A stretch of DNA of 64,000 nt from Lactarius indigo (Eukaryota > Basidiomycota > Agaricomycetes > Russulales > Russulaceae), in NCBI GenBank assembly GCA_025766275.1, contig JAFKAC010000007.1:434001-498000 (forward strand). The letters run 5' to 3'. Position 1 is the first letter of the stretch; the number at the start of each line of letters is the position of its first letter. Shown one piece after another: positions 10,516-22,357 of the stretch. The translations under genes were made by a program, and so were the position numbers. The notes beneath the pieces are model-generated. The model had not been told where the DNA came from, ran no database searches, and saw only the letters and a program-made list of their open reading frames with translations.

Positions 10516-11746
10516 CTGAAATTTCAAAGCCTGACTCGATTGTGATATCGAAATCGGAAGATCGACTCAGGCCCAATGTTCTCAGCCCAAAGCCTTAGAC
10601 GACTCGCGCCTCCGGCCCCCGGTGAAAGGAATTTGCCAAGTTCACAAGATACAAATGTTCGGAGATTTACACCAACGACAACGACGAAACCCTTGTGGAC
10701 ATGCCAAAGCGCAGCATTTTGACATTACTTGAAACTCGGAGATAACCACTCGACCTGGACAACCACGTCACTAATTCAGACAAAAGAGGACCCTCTGGGG
10801 AGTTCTCTCCTTGCACGACAGGGCGGGTCCGGCAACACAGCCATTTCGCGGAGGAATAGATTCTCTGCCCTTGGTTAGTACGAGTCACTGATTATATGGG
10901 TGGGGGCAGTGCAAAAGTAAGGCAGCGGAGAACAGCCTTGGATACGAATATTCCCAAGGTGCTGTGATCTTCACTGTCAGAGAACATATTTTCAACCTTG
11001 ATGTAGGAAACCTTAAGGTCTTTGAAGTAGCAACTTACAAGAAACCCCGTGGAAATGCGGTGTGCGGTATTGTATAGCAGAACATCGCTCCGTTCGTAAT
11101 GCCACAGGCACGTGGCTTCCTGGGCGAAGCGCCGGTTTGCACAAAGTAAGGTCCAAACTTGCGGGCACAGCGTTTAGCCTTCGTTCACTGTCTGACCTTT
11201 AACGACTCATATCGGTACGTATCAATCAACGGCAACAGCTCGGATACGAGCTTCAGACCTGTAGCGGTACCGATCGAGAGTCGACTCTCAAACGTATCTA
11301 ATATCTATCTCCCATACAAGTACATCATGAAAACAGCCTCTCTGCGGAGTCATTTCATCAGTATCAAGTCGCGCGTAGTGCATTGACTAACTCCGTCCTA
11401 GTTGGTTCTCAGCGCTGTACAGCCTACAATAAGCGAGTAGCTCTGGTCTCCCGACCGCTGGTTTGCCTCGCCCGGTGTATGTAGTTCATGGAGACTGATT
11501 CACCCTAAGATTGTTAACCATTTATGGAGTTGGCGGTCCATTCTGCTTGCCCCGTGTTACGACCTCATATGGAGCAACTCTGTCTGGTGTTTCCTACCCC
11601 GGTGCTAGGCAACATATTCCGCAACTTCCGGCTCCTGATGCGAAGATGACTTGGAAATATTTGTGTTCGTGGGTTTCTGCCGATCCTCTCGTCACACACA
11701 TAAATGCCATGGCCACGCGCGGTTTGCGATAACTATATCTTTTATC
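10516..11746. other. About 1.2 kb without a recognisable gene
   Basis: Only short open frames occur (for example 10667-10888 minus, 11159-11386 plus), none with a domain, plausible intron structure or family resemblance that I can see. It probably holds the promoter of the glutathione transferase gene at its right end and relic sequence from the neighbouring island at its left. Confidence 0.5.
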
Positions 11747-12561
11747 ATGCCGCCTCCTAACATTATTCTTTACGACGTCCCGTCTGCGACACCAGAAGCA
11801 TGGGCCCCCAATATATGGCGAATACGGTATGCGTCTTTGCACAAAATGTCCTCACATTGGATCTCACGTCGCCCTCACCAAGGTTTGTGCTCAACTACAA
11901 GCGTTTACCTTACCGCACGGTTTGGGTTGAATGTAACGACGTGGAACGAACTTTGCGCTCCGTTGGTGCACCACCAACTTCTATAGGTCGAGATGGTCGA
12001 CCTGTATACGCACTTCCCGCTATCTTAGTGCCTCAGCGACCGTCGGAGCCACCAATAGTTCTTTCCACGGCCAATGTTATTGTCGAATACCTCGAAATGG
12101 CTTTCCCAGCGAGACCAATATTCCCGGATGGATCGAAGGCGCTTCAGATGGTGTTTGTACACTATCTGAATGACGTCGTCTTGAAGCCCCTTCTTGCCAT
12201 TATGATTCCTCTCAGCCACATGCGGCTCCCTGAACACGTACAAGCTCATTTTCGGGGGTCTACTACGTCGGGGATGCCGGGGTACCTTACACCAGGTCCG
12301 CAGCGCGAGCGAGCGTGGCTAGCGGTGAAGGAGAAGTTTGACTTCCTCGCCACGCTGCTCGACAAAAACAGCGGTGCCGACGGAGACGGGCTTGTGGCGA
12401 TGGGCCGCGAGCTCTCGTACGCAGACTTTGCCATTTGTTCCGTGCTCCTTTGGATAGAGCGTGTATCACCTCATGATGGATGGACGAGGATGAGACAATG
12501 GAGCAACGGACGGTGGATACGACTTTGGGATCGGTGCAAAGATTACATGGATGTACTTTGA
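11747..12561 (+). CDS. Glutathione S-transferase, fungal GSTFuA/etherase-like class
   Basis: Two exons, 11747-11826 and 11883-12561, joined by a 56 nt GTATGC..CCAAG intron, giving 252 residues, normal for a GST. The N-terminal thioredoxin-fold domain starts MPPPNIILYDVPSATPEAW; the splice yields IWRIRFVLNYKRLPYRTVW, and LPAILV is the cis-Pro strand. STANVIVEYLE is the glutathione gamma-glutamyl binding motif. The C-terminal helical domain ends with GRELSYADFAICSVLLWIE and YMDVL. In relatives the position after the first helix usually reads W-S-P-N with a catalytic serine. Here it reads W-A-P-N, so the usual hydroxyl may be missing; I state this from memory of the family. Likely role: detoxification of wood- or xenobiotic-derived compounds. 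Confidence 0.85.
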
Positions 12562-12729
12562 TTGAAACCTACGATCTAGAACCTCCCTCTATTTATGTTA
12601 TTTTTGTCTACATAGTAGATCTAGTGTAGAGTGTTTAAGATATTTGTAGTGTAGTGCAGAGTTGATTACAGTACTTTCCGTCATCACTGGACTTTTGACG
12701 GGGCGTCCCTTCGTTCGTACCTCTCCTAC

Positions 12730-15700
12730 ATGGCATCATCCACATCATCCTATGCCCCTTCTTCCTCCGCAGTGACAATCCCAACCCCAGGGAAATCAAT
12801 TCTCAAACGCCCTCAACATACTCAGCAGTCCTTTTTATCTCGCTTCTCGAAATTTCTCCCAACCCAATCTCAACCTCTAGTGACTGCTGGGGATGAGGCC
12901 AGAACCCTCCGAAGGGCGCACTTCATTCTGCCCGAGTTGGTCACTGTTTATCCAATATCCGCTGCAAACCCCCCTTCCACGCCAACACTTAAGGAAGAGA
13001 AGAGGTCCATTGAACAGAGAGAGGCGGAGCGCCGGCGGCGGGTTGTGCGAGGGAACTCCATAAGTCAAGGAGGTGACCCTGAGGAGTGGTGGAGCCTCGA
13101 AACGGTCGAGTCGTTCTACAAAGAGTGCTGCGCAAGCAGAGATGACCCCCCATTACCAGAGATCTCCGCTGCGTTCAAGGTGCTTATCATCGTCTGTCAA
13201 CCACGTTACGCGTCTGATTGTCACCTTCCAGAATGCTTCAAGGACGTCACCACGTACCGTCGACTTTTCTGGTGTTCAACTAAACCCTACTTCGGCTGCG
13301 ATTCTTTCCGACGTGTTCGCGATCGAGTGGGGCCTGCGCAGAGTTACCTTTAAAGAGTGTGGTTTGGATGACCGGGTTCGTCGGACATATTATTACACGT
13401 ATGGCTTGCTACTGACAGGATACACAGATATTGAAACCGATCCTCCATGCGCTTCTCATCCCAGCGTCCCTCACGTTCTTGTCTGTTGCTTCGAATCGAC
13501 GTTTGAAAGCCCCGGCGTTCCGCCTGATTGGTGCTTTCATAGTCAAGGCGCGTACACCTAAATGTTAGGGATTTATCTTGTACTAATAATATCTTGCAGG
13601 CGAAAACCCTCCAGTTCCTCGACCTCTCTCAGAACTCATTGGACAAACGCTCGATCGAGTACATCGCCAATGCGCTGCCTCGAGCCCCAGAACCTGGCCT
13701 TACTTCCCTCAAGTTAGATGACTGTTTCCTGAAACCGCAGGCGCTGGAGGCACTGGGTACGTCAATAGTGAGGCCCTCGCTCGCGCCTCTGCTAAATGGT
13801 GCGCAGCACATACGGTACGAACGTCATCACTGCGGAACATCTCTCTGCGACATAATCGCATCAACGCTGCCGGCGCTGTTGCAATCGCGTTGATGATACG
13901 CGACTACCCGGATGTCGTTTCAGGTGGTATCACGCCTACATCATCCGCGCCATCTACGCCGCCCATGTCGCCAGGTGCTGGTTTGCCGGCACCGTTGCCC
14001 TACACAGGCCAAGGGCTCCCCGCTGTACCGTCGCGACAGGGTAATGTGTTGCCCCCGCCACGGCATCCGACCCAAACACTACAGCCAACATACACACCAT
14101 ACATTCCCCGTTCGCGCCGCGCCCCTCCAGCGGCTATAGGAGACCCGCTTTCAGCAACAGGACATCCAATCCCCTTGATCACGTCGTCAGCCCAGGGCGG
14201 TGTAACAGCGCGACACCCTATATCACCTTCAGCCGCACAAAGTACATATCAAGACCATGGGCCAAGTGCCGCACTACTCGACAAGGTAAGGGCGCTCGAT
14301 GCCCTGCCGCGACTTGGCGCGCTTAGGACCTTAGACCTTCGAGGAAACGATATCCGAGTAAGCTTTTGAATCTACAATGCCTCGGACGCGCCTTTTGAAG
14401 TATTGCAGGGTGGAATCACTTACATCGCACAAGTGCTGAAGCGCAATCGGACGCTGAAGTTGTTAAATCTTAGTGAGAATAAGCTTGAAGTAACTGGGCT
14501 TGTCGCTATAGCGGAAGCATTGGTCCGTCCTGCCACGTCATACGGGCTCCCGCACTTACCCAGTTACTCAGAAATACAACTCTTGTCTCGAGACGCTTGA
14601 CCTCAGCAAGAACCCATGTTGTGGGCCAGGACTTGATGGGGTATGAATGATTCGCCTGTCCCACGTCGGTTTACTAACGCCGAGGGTCATAGGTTCAGTC
14701 CTTACGTACAGCGTTTACCCTCAACACGGCGTTAAAGCGGTTATTCTTATCTTCAACGGGCCTTGCATCCGCAGGGGCCATTGCCTTGGCCGAGTTTCTC
14801 CCAGAATCGGTGTCATTGCTCCATCTCGACTTGACGATGAACACACTGGACTTGGCTGGTGTGATGGCTCTTAGTTCTGGTTTGAAGGCGAATCACGTGA
14901 TGCGCTGCCTGGACCTTAACATTCCATTCGACGACGAGGAAATGGCTCGGTACGTTTTCACTACTCTCGCGCAAAAGGCTACTACAATAGCACGTCCGCA
15001 GGATGTGCCGCGATATCCTGAACACGTGCATACGAAACACCGAGGAGGCAGAACGGAACGCGCACATATCCTCCGCAAACGGTAGTAGTGGCCGTGGACA
15101 AGGAAAAGGGGTTTGGGGGATGATCGAGGAGAGCAAGCTCGCTAAAACGTTCCGTAAGGACGAAGACAAGAAGGTCGTGTCTCGCAGCCCTCGCGAACCC
15201 CCGGAATCTTTGCTTATCTCGGAAGGTGCACAGAACGAGGATGAGACTGTAGCACAGGCTCGACAATGCAAAGAACAGCTTGAACAATTATTGGCCCACT
15301 CGACACCTGCATCGAGAGGGCATGAATCCGGCGCAAAGGCGGATCCTGAGCTTATTGAGCGGACAAAGGCGCTCTTACCTCTCCTTGCGGAGATCATTCG
15401 AACCTCCCCAGATTCGACCCGCCTGGACGATCTCCTTTGCTTGAACGATACGCTCACAACTCTTCTCTCCCGCGCCTCTCCAAAACCCCGCATCAGTCTT
15501 CAGGGCTTAGCTATAGATCTGAACGGGCTAGGAGTTTCACCGACTGGTAACGGGGATGGAATCCACGATAACCATGTCGCCACCATTCGCGGCGACACCG
15601 AGGAACTGACTGACGAGGATGTTCTATCTACGCCACGGTTAGATAAAGGCAAAGGAAAGGCTCCTCCAGAGCCTGAGGTTGTTGAACCCATCCTGAGCCC

Positions 15701-16330
15701 CGCTGGTTTTACGGTTCCGGACTCGGACTCGGAAGAGATGGGACATGATGTGGCACAGGGAGAGGACGATGCCCGGTCGCCTACGGATCGGTGAGCCACC
15801 AGTTGCAATCACGCTTCTTGCTATGATCGCTTAAATTTTTGGGGGGTGCTTAGGTCAAGGAGCTGGGTTGCCGAAGAAGGAGAGATCTTCCGCAAAGGCA
15901 ATAAGCTGTTAGGTCCGGAGGAAATGGAAGGCGAATACGCCGGAGAAGAATTGCGGATCGAGGTGCGCGCTTCCCATTTCAACTAGATTTGAACAAATCA
16001 CCCACGTTGCGGCGGCGTCGAAAGTTATTGGAAGCACAGGTAGAACGACCTCCTCCGCGTGCTATCCTGGACGATCTCTCGCTCGCACTGGATGTACCAC
16101 AAGTTGCCAACGCGAGCACCCCAGTTCAAGAAGAGCCGCCAAAGCCCCTCCCCCCACCATACGTCTCTCGTCGATCTTCGCCTGCCGCCACCACGCCACC
16201 GATCCAGCTGCCGGAAAACAGCGCAGTGGAAAGTCCAACCTCCTCTACATCGCCCTCGCCTTTGTCACCACTCGGACGACCACACATCTCTCGAAGGCGG
16301 GAGTCTGGCTCGTCGTTCGAACCTCGATGA
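12730..16330 (+). CDS. Leucine-rich-repeat (RNI-like) protein, PPP1R37-like
   Basis: Long multi-exon gene starting at 12730 (MASSTSSYAP). The N-terminus has KSILKRP and EWWSLETVESFYKECC; the middle is a ribonuclease-inhibitor-type LRR array in several exons: RTVDFSGVQL, LRRVTFKECGLDD, LQFLDLSQNSLDKRSIEYIA, LRNISLRHNRINAAGAVAIA, LRTLDLRGNDIR, LKLLNLSENKLEVTGL, LETLDLSKNPCCGPGLDG and LLHLDLTMNTLDLAGVMALS. Introns at 13181-13230, 13759-13806 and 14523-14566 restore frame. A Pro/Ser-rich insert (about 13920-14270) interrupts the array. The C-terminus is disordered and acidic to Pro-rich, ending SRRRESGSSFEPR. The order resembles PPP1R37, a protein-phosphatase-1 regulator, but the phosphatase link is inference. 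One intron near 13553 seems to need a GC or otherwise odd donor. Confidence 0.75.
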
Positions 16331-16962
16331 TGAGGCGAGGGCGTCGTAGTTATTATTTCGCGGCTGTCCCAATCATTACATCGAAAATCCAGCACACCTA
16401 GTTTCTATACCCTAAGTAATTGCTACCTATCCTAGAGCTGCACTCTACCACGTATATCGATTGTACTCTGGGAATGCAACGCTCAGGCTGATATTTTTGC
16501 GAAGCGCCTAATTTTTCACCTTTCTTTTTTTGGCTTTCTCTTTACACGTGGCGTCTACTACTCTCACTCACAGCTGGATTATTTCTTGATAGTGTTCAGG
16601 ACTCTTTTGACGCGGGCCTTAGTCAGGTGGGCTGTATCAACGAATGTTCGCGCGTCAACGATGCTGGGCCGTGGGAATGCGACCCCTCCCGTGATAAACA
16701 CGACCAAATATTAGTCAGGTTCCCTTTTTCGGTGGAAGAGCTACTAAATGGAGCCATCGCCCCATCGCGTCGCTGTTCGTTGTGATCATGATGCTGCTCA
16801 CCGGCACACAGGTTCCGGGACTCACGAGTCCATTATTAGGTCCATGCGAACCAGCTTCAGATTTATTTATTCCGAATTGTACAATTGTGTCTCATGTGCT
16901 ACGGCAGGATGAGTAAAATAGTTTGATCGTACAACTCAGGGCTATAGAGTGCGCAACCAGTA
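16331..16962. other. Convergent intergenic region
   Basis: Lies between the stop of the LRR gene (plus strand) and the stop of the F-box gene (minus strand), so it should hold both 3' ends. AT-rich stretches occur around 16500 and 16860. No coding frame stands out. Confidence 0.5.
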
Positions 16963-18372
16963 CTATGGATCTTTCTCATGGGTAAAGGACTCCAGGACTT
17001 TTGTATTAAACTCTCTCCTCGTCTTCACCATGGTCACAGGGTGATCAGAGTCCTGGCGAACAGCGACGAACTTGTCGACAGACAACACTTCACGTTGTTG
17101 GTCCAGTAAACAAAGCGAGTCGAGGGCTGGCAACATTTCGGTGACCATCACTCCGGCGATATCTTCGAGTGCACGGGAAACATGCCCTGCGATGTGCCCA
17201 GATACAAGTAGCATTCGCACGGAGGAGAATGGTCGGAGGAGTTGCAGCCATTCGATATCGTCCATAACCTCCGGTTCGGGTTCGGATGTCCTGGAATCAA
17301 TGATCAAATGAACCACGTCGAAGAGTGTGGGAGAAATCCAGCCGAGCACATGAGTCATGTGCGAAATTTGCCAATCCGTCCCTTGGCACATAACGCTAAC
17401 AGAAATACCACGGCCGGGACCATCAATGTGGCATTGGACGGCAGGGTGGTGAAGCTCCAATTCGCAACGCCTAGTCTGAGTTTGCTTGAGATTTCCTGTG
17501 CGAACAATGAACCTGGAGAGGTGGGGTACTTCAAAGTCAACGACTTGATTTGAAAAAGTTACGGTGAACCGGTCGAGTCGAGGGGCGTCAATTCGTGCCA
17601 CAAAGTCCTCCAAATACTCGCAAACACCGGAGAATTCAAAGAGAGTGAGAGCGGGAAGGACAGTTCGTGTTACGGGAGGCAGGTGCATTCGATCAGGGCG
17701 GGGGGTAGCAAGTCGGAATCCAAGGCGAAAGATTTGGAGCCTGGGCAACGCGGCCAAGCGTGCGGCCATCGTCTCAGGTGAAATGTAACCAGTTGGGGGT
17801 ATCTTGTGAAGATCGAGACTGACAAGGTCACTGGTGGACAAGAGAAGTGTTGGTAATGCTGGAAACGGAACGCCAGTTAAGTCAATTTCCTCTAAACGTG
17901 GTCCAGATCCTCCTAAGAATTCACTGGGAATGACCGGCACATTTGTATCCCTCGTGGAAATTGATAAATGTCCCAGCACCGGAAATGGCTTCTGCATCAC
18001 CGTTGCTAACTTTCCTAACTGCGATCTCGTTACGTTAAGCTTGACGTGACATACACGATCGGGGTGCTCGAGTGCAGCAACAGTATTGTCTTCATCCTCA
18101 GGCGTAATGCTCCCAAAATGGCCATATCGCACAACGATAGGGATGGCAGGCCAGATGCCCAGATTTTTCCTGACAGGAGTTCCATCTTTGCAGAGAATTT
18201 CGAGATTGAGACGGCGTGGGGATGCAAATGTGATTTGTCGCCATCTTCGGCATATGTGCACCAGTAAGTGCCATTCCCAGACAAGTGGAAGAGGGAATTG
18301 GTCGTAGTTCTCTCGAAAGAGGTCAAATATTTCAAGCAAAACATTGTCTGGGAGTGTGTTGATCGTCGTTGC
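16963..18372 (-). CDS. F-box protein with LRR-like C-terminal region
   Basis: Single large exon ending at 16963. Its 5' end reads TINTLPDNVLLEIFDLFREN, the opening of an F-box (the Skp1-binding helix), then HICRRWRQITFASPRRLNLE, the rest of the F-box. The remaining roughly 400 residues contain loosely spaced Leu-rich segments (LGHLSIST, LEEIDLTGVP, LVSLDLHKIPP), typical of the fungal family of SCF substrate adaptors. The start is uncertain: the frame is open upstream of LPDNV, and an exon with ATG near 18456 (MARGVSSSTLV) does not join in frame with any GT-AG pair I could find, so I give the 5' end as partial. Substrate unknown. Many paralogues are expected in this class of fungi. Confidence 0.8.
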   Translation of the reverse strand, partial: ATTINTLPDNVLLEIFDLFRENYDQFPLPLVWEWHLLVHICRRWRQITFASPRRLNLEILCKDGTPVRKNLGIWPAIPIVVRYGHFGSITPEDEDNTVAALEHPDRVCHVKLNVTRSQLGKLATVMQKPFPVLGHLSISTRDTNVPVIPSEFLGGSGPRLEEIDLTGVPFPALPTLLLSTSDLVSLDLHKIPPTGYISPETMAARLAALPRLQIFRLGFRLATPRPDRMHLPPVTRTVLPALTLFEFSGVCEYLEDFVARIDAPRLDRFTVTFSNQVVDFEVPHLSRFIVRTGNLKQTQTRRCELELHHPAVQCHIDGPGRGISVSVMCQGTDWQISHMTHVLGWISPTLFDVVHLIIDSRTSEPEPEVMDDIEWLQLLRPFSSVRMLLVSGHIAGHVSRALEDIAGVMVTEMLPALDSLCLLDQQREVLSVDKFVAVRQDSDHPVTMVKTRREFNTKVLESFTHEKDP

Positions 18373-19395
18373 ATTTCTGTAACCCTCACCTATGGCACAA
18401 GTCAGGACTCACTGTAATCGCCACGAGGGTGCTCGAGGACACACCTCGAGCCATTATGATCTCTCGTTTCTTATAATGCCCTTGAGCAGTCTTCGGCCCA
18501 TTGTGAGGGCCATGCGAGTGAGTACAAGGAGACGGATCACCCGACGAGGGGAACGAATGAACGCTAATGGAAGATTGGCAGTGAGTACTCAGTCAATTGG
18601 ACGGGCAGAATGGTAAATGAAGGCGCTGGACAAACCTGGAAGAGCCAGCTAACAGGAGTGGTTCAGTAACACTCGGCAAGGAGACCGGAGAGCGGCTGAT
18701 TGGAGTTTAGCGACGGGAATTCAGGAGAGCGAAGGTATTGGGCAAACCTCTGGGTACCCATTGATGATGCAGATGATGAACTAAGCTCGATGGACGAAGC
18801 GGCCATTCTCATGCTGGTACAGTACTGGCCCTACGAGTCATAACCAGTTGGGGGAACGCAGTGGGAACAAGCGCCTCGTTCCCTGGGAATCGGAGGATGT
18901 CGCTATAGCACAAGCACCGCCACACTAGGGATGTGATTCGAACGATGATTCGATGACATATCGTTGCTGGCGAAGGTGGAATGCAGATGATAGCACCTCG
19001 TCACAGTGCACAGTCGAAAAAGCAATATAGTATCTTACACTCGCTGAGCATGTCACGGTGTCAAGCATCAGATAATAACTAGCTAGGTCCCGTTTTATAA
19101 TAACTTTAAAAGAGCCGAGAATTCGTAACAAACATCCCCTCCGGGTCCATTTCACTGGCAATAACTTGAACGTGCCACTCAGGGGTATCGAGCATGGTAC
19201 CGAGGATTTTACCCCCACACATCACAATACAGTCGCAGGAGAAAAGGCCATGTATTACCACGGGACGGGACGCGTACTGAGTCCATACATCATCCAGATA
19301 CACATAATATCAACTATCTTCGTGTTACTTGTTAGTTCATACACATATGACGGCAACAACGCCAATCGGGGATCCGAGTAGGTTGCATAAAGCGA
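18373..19395. other. About 1 kb intergenic, nothing recognised
   Basis: Upstream of the F-box gene and downstream of calmodulin. Short open frames only (for example 18925-19218 minus). Probably the calmodulin 3' UTR and the F-box promoter. Confidence 0.45.
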
Positions 19396-20266
19396 TCACT
19401 TTGATAACATCATCTATGTTGATAACGATCAGTGAGGAACCGCGCAAAACAAAACGCAAGCAGTTAGCACCTTGACGAACTCTGGATTGCAATTCCGAAT
19501 AAAGTGTCGTTTAGGATTGGTGAGCGAGAAAGAGCAGAACGAATCACACACCATCATAATTGATTTGGCCGTCCCCGTCAACGTCGGCCTCACGGATCAT
19601 CTCGTCGACCTCTTTGTCTGTAAGCTTCTCCCCTATACGCAAAAAGTTATGACCAAACCGAGACGACGTGGATTTGTTAGTAGCAACGCACCGAGACTGG
19701 TCATGACATGTCGCAGCTCAGCCGCCGAGATGTAGCCGTTCCCGTCCTTGTCGAACACTTTGAACGCCTCCTTGATCTCTTCCTCCGAGTCTGTGTCGCG
19801 CATCTTGCGCGCCATCATGGTGAGAAACTCGGGAAAGTCGATCGTGCCATTCCCGTCCGCGTCCACCTCGTTGATCATGTCTTGTAGCTCTGCTTCAGTC
19901 GGGTTCTGGCCTAGTGAACGCATGACGGTCCCGAGCTCAGTGGTGGTAATCGTGCCGTCGCCATCTGCACATCGGTTGTAGATCGTGAACCATTTACTGC
20001 GCGAGAAAAATGCGAACCCTTATCAAAAAGCGAGAACGCCTCCTTGAACTCTGCACAGGGTGAGCCGTCGATACTCGTAGACAAAGGGGGCCATACCGGA
20101 GATTTGCTCTGTTTTGAAAGACAAAATCGGGTTTACTAGACGAAAGGTATTAAAAAGATATGTACACACCTTCAGACTATCGTCGCAAGGTGATATGAAG
20201 TGATGAACCGGTCACAAGGTACAGCAGACCAGACCCGAGTGCAGAACTCACTAATTGGTCAGCCAT
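19396..20266 (-). CDS. CMD1: Calmodulin, 8 exons including a 7-nt microexon
   Basis: Ca2+ sensor with four EF hands. Exons on the minus strand: 20252-20266 (MADQL), 20170-20176 (7 nt, TCTGAAG), 20097-20108, 20018-20050, 19692-19964, 19552-19632, 19471-19481 and 19396-19413. They total 450 nt, giving exactly 149 residues, the canonical calmodulin length. The spliced N-terminus reads [20 protein letters not shown]. The four Ca2+ loops are [36 protein letters not shown] and [12 protein letters not shown], all with Asp at position 1 and Glu at position 12; the protein ends FVKMMLSK. Every intron is GT-AG. The microexon is needed: without it the frame and the SEE of the first helix are lost. No indel errors are seen in this gene. 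Confidence 0.96.
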
Positions 20267-20487
20267 TTCTTTTCAGAGATCTGAACAAAGAAGAGGTGGT
20301 CAGAAAAATATATTTTAACCTGTAAAAGATACATGCGTTGTGGAGGATTGTAGAGGCGGGTGTGAATGGTAGAAAGGAGGAGATAGCCTGTTTATATGCA
20401 TCACGGCGATCGCCGAGACTAGCCCCCGCGTCATAATAGACCAGTCAATTACGATACGATACGAATGTAAAGTCTTGTGTACATCGT

Positions 20488-22040
20488 CTACCAGTCCTCC
20501 TCCTCTTCATCGTCGTCGTCGTCACTGTCTCCCAATTTCTTGTTCCGCTGCATTAGCGCTGCTGCGAGCGCTGCGGTTAAATCACCACCTGCTGCGCCTC
20601 CCCCGCTACTTTCCGAACTCGTTGCCAGAGCGGCCGGTGAAGGTGACGGCGGAGGCCCGTCTGTCTTGCGAAGAGAGTGTACGCCCTTGCCCTGGATAGA
20701 GGCCAAAAGATCCGCACGACCAGGTGGCGACGACGTGGGTACACTAGCTTTGGCACTTCCCCCAGGCGGAGGTGGCGGTGGAGGTGGAGGTGGTACACCA
20801 CCACCTTGAGGTGGGGGTGGCGGAGGAGGCGGCGGCGGCGGCGGCGGAGGTGGAGGTGGAGGTTCAGAGCTATTCTGTGGGGGTGCGGGCGGAGGGGCAG
20901 GTCTCCCGGGAGGCGGCGGCGGTGGCGGTGGCGGCGGCGGAGGGGCAGGTACAACCGGTCGACCAACGGGAGGAGGGGGAGGGGGAGGCGGTGCAGGCGG
21001 TGCAACTGAAGTAGGGCGCGAAGGTGGTGCGGGAGGTGCGGGAGGCGGGGCTGCTGGAGCGCGTGAGGGTGGTGCACGTGGAGGCGGCTGAGGTGCAACT
21101 GGCGTGGGTGCAGTGTTTGCAGGAGATGGAGGAGCACGTGGGGGAGGGGTACCACGAGACGGCGGAGGCGGAGGCGCAGCAGTTGTTGAAGAGGTGGAAT
21201 TCTGTTGCGCATGCAGCGCTCGCCTCGGCGCGGGCGGAGGCGGAGGCTTCTTCCTCGGTCCCCCAGCTGCGGCGTCACTCTTCTGGGCGTCACGCACGAA
21301 ACTTTTGATGAAGTCCATGTTTTCTGCGATGACAGCCTCATCGATGCCATGGGATCGAAGGTCACCGAGGAAAGCCATCCAGGACGGGTCTACACCGGAA
21401 GATGTGAAGCCTTTCTCCGCATCGTAGCCCATATGAGCGACGTGCACGAAAGATCCCACGGTCGGGGCAGATATACGAGATTTGTCAATTGAGCCTCCTT
21501 TCGCTATGCTCTTCTTCTTTGCGGGTGCTGCTGCAGCCTTTGCCTTTGCTGCGGGACGGGTATCAGTAGGCGTGGCCACAATCCGGCGAAGGACGTACGT
21601 TTGATTTCTTTGCGATTGGATACCTGCTTATAAAAGTTCCTCGCGTCACCCTCAGCCGGGAAGACGATTCCAATCATGCAATCCTACCCCATGGGTATCA
21701 GTCAACATCATAGTGGTGGTGGCATTTTAGTACGCACATCGCCCGCAAAGGAGTGGAAGAATGGGCGGTCCTGATAATACTCGAATCCTTTGTAGACCTC
21801 GTGCTCCCAAATCACACCACGATTGCCTATAAGGTCGACAAGGTTAAGGAAATGAGCACCTCTGGCGCGGTCTGCGACGAGTACAAGGGCGCCTTGTAAA
21901 CCACCATATGACCACGAGGAGGGATCAGGATGGGCAAAATATATGCGTGCGAGCGAAGCAGCTAAAATCTTAGTTGGGGGCGGGACGATGAGTTTAACGT
22001 GTGTTTTCTCGTTGGCGGATAAAGAGGATGAGGAGGGCAT
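20488..22040 (-). CDS. LAS17: WASP/Las17 actin-nucleation regulator
   Basis: Activator of the Arp2/3 complex at endocytic actin patches. Exons 21738-22040, 21599-21683 and 20488-21548 give 482 residues in a closed frame. Domains in order: an N-terminal WH1 domain (about 10-135; LARIYFAHPDPSSW, GVIWEHEVYKGFEYYQDRPF, FPAEGDARNFYKQV); a basic patch (APAKKKSIAKGG); a CRIB-like segment (ISAPTVGSFVHVAHMGYD); a long polyproline region with many P-runs, the profilin and SH3 binding part; a WH2 actin-binding motif (RADLLASIQGKGVHSLRK); and an acidic tail ending in DDDDDEEEEDW, the Arp2/3-binding tryptophan. The polyproline region (about 20760-21250) is a GGT/GGC-rich repeat on the plus strand and prone to length changes. 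It is divergent from PUP3, 317 bp away. Confidence 0.93.
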
Positions 22041-22357
22041 CGTGTACAATGTTTCTAGTAGACTGCGCTTCGTCTCACCCAGGACTTGACTGACCTTAAC
22101 CCTACTCCGAGCGACGTCTATATCAGGACCTCTGTACGGGGTTAAGTCTACAGTTGCAGATCTCCAGGAATAGGATAACATTTCCATAAATAGAGAGGGA
22201 CTCCGTGATATATTGTGACGGTAACGCGTAACGTGTGACACGCAGGGCCGCGTCCAAGTTAGGAAAGCGCTCGCGATGATGTACGCGCAAGCACCTTCTC
22301 CAACTCTGCATTTGCCTTCCACGACCATTGCCGCGTCGTCACACTCACTTCTCCAAA
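22041..22357. promoter_or_regulatory. Shared promoter region of LAS17 and PUP3
   Basis: 317 bp between two divergent start codons (22040 minus, 22358 plus). Transcription in both directions must start here or within the first intron of PUP3. No motif is assigned. Confidence 0.5.

Noticed and set aside
15989..16349. Alternative ending of the LRR gene in a second frame (to 16349)
   Set aside because: The frame ending at 16330 continues the Pro-rich PPYVSRRSS and HISRRRES pattern in order; the other gives unstructured residues.
18392..18456. ATG near 18456 as first exon of the F-box gene
   Set aside because: No GT-AG combination joins it in frame with LPDNVLLEIF, so I left the 5' end open.
20577..21308. 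Several long open frames across the LAS17 polyproline region
   Set aside because: They are other-frame readings of the GC-rich proline repeats (poly-Arg, poly-His/Leu). The LAS17 frame itself closes with WH1, WH2 and acidic ends.
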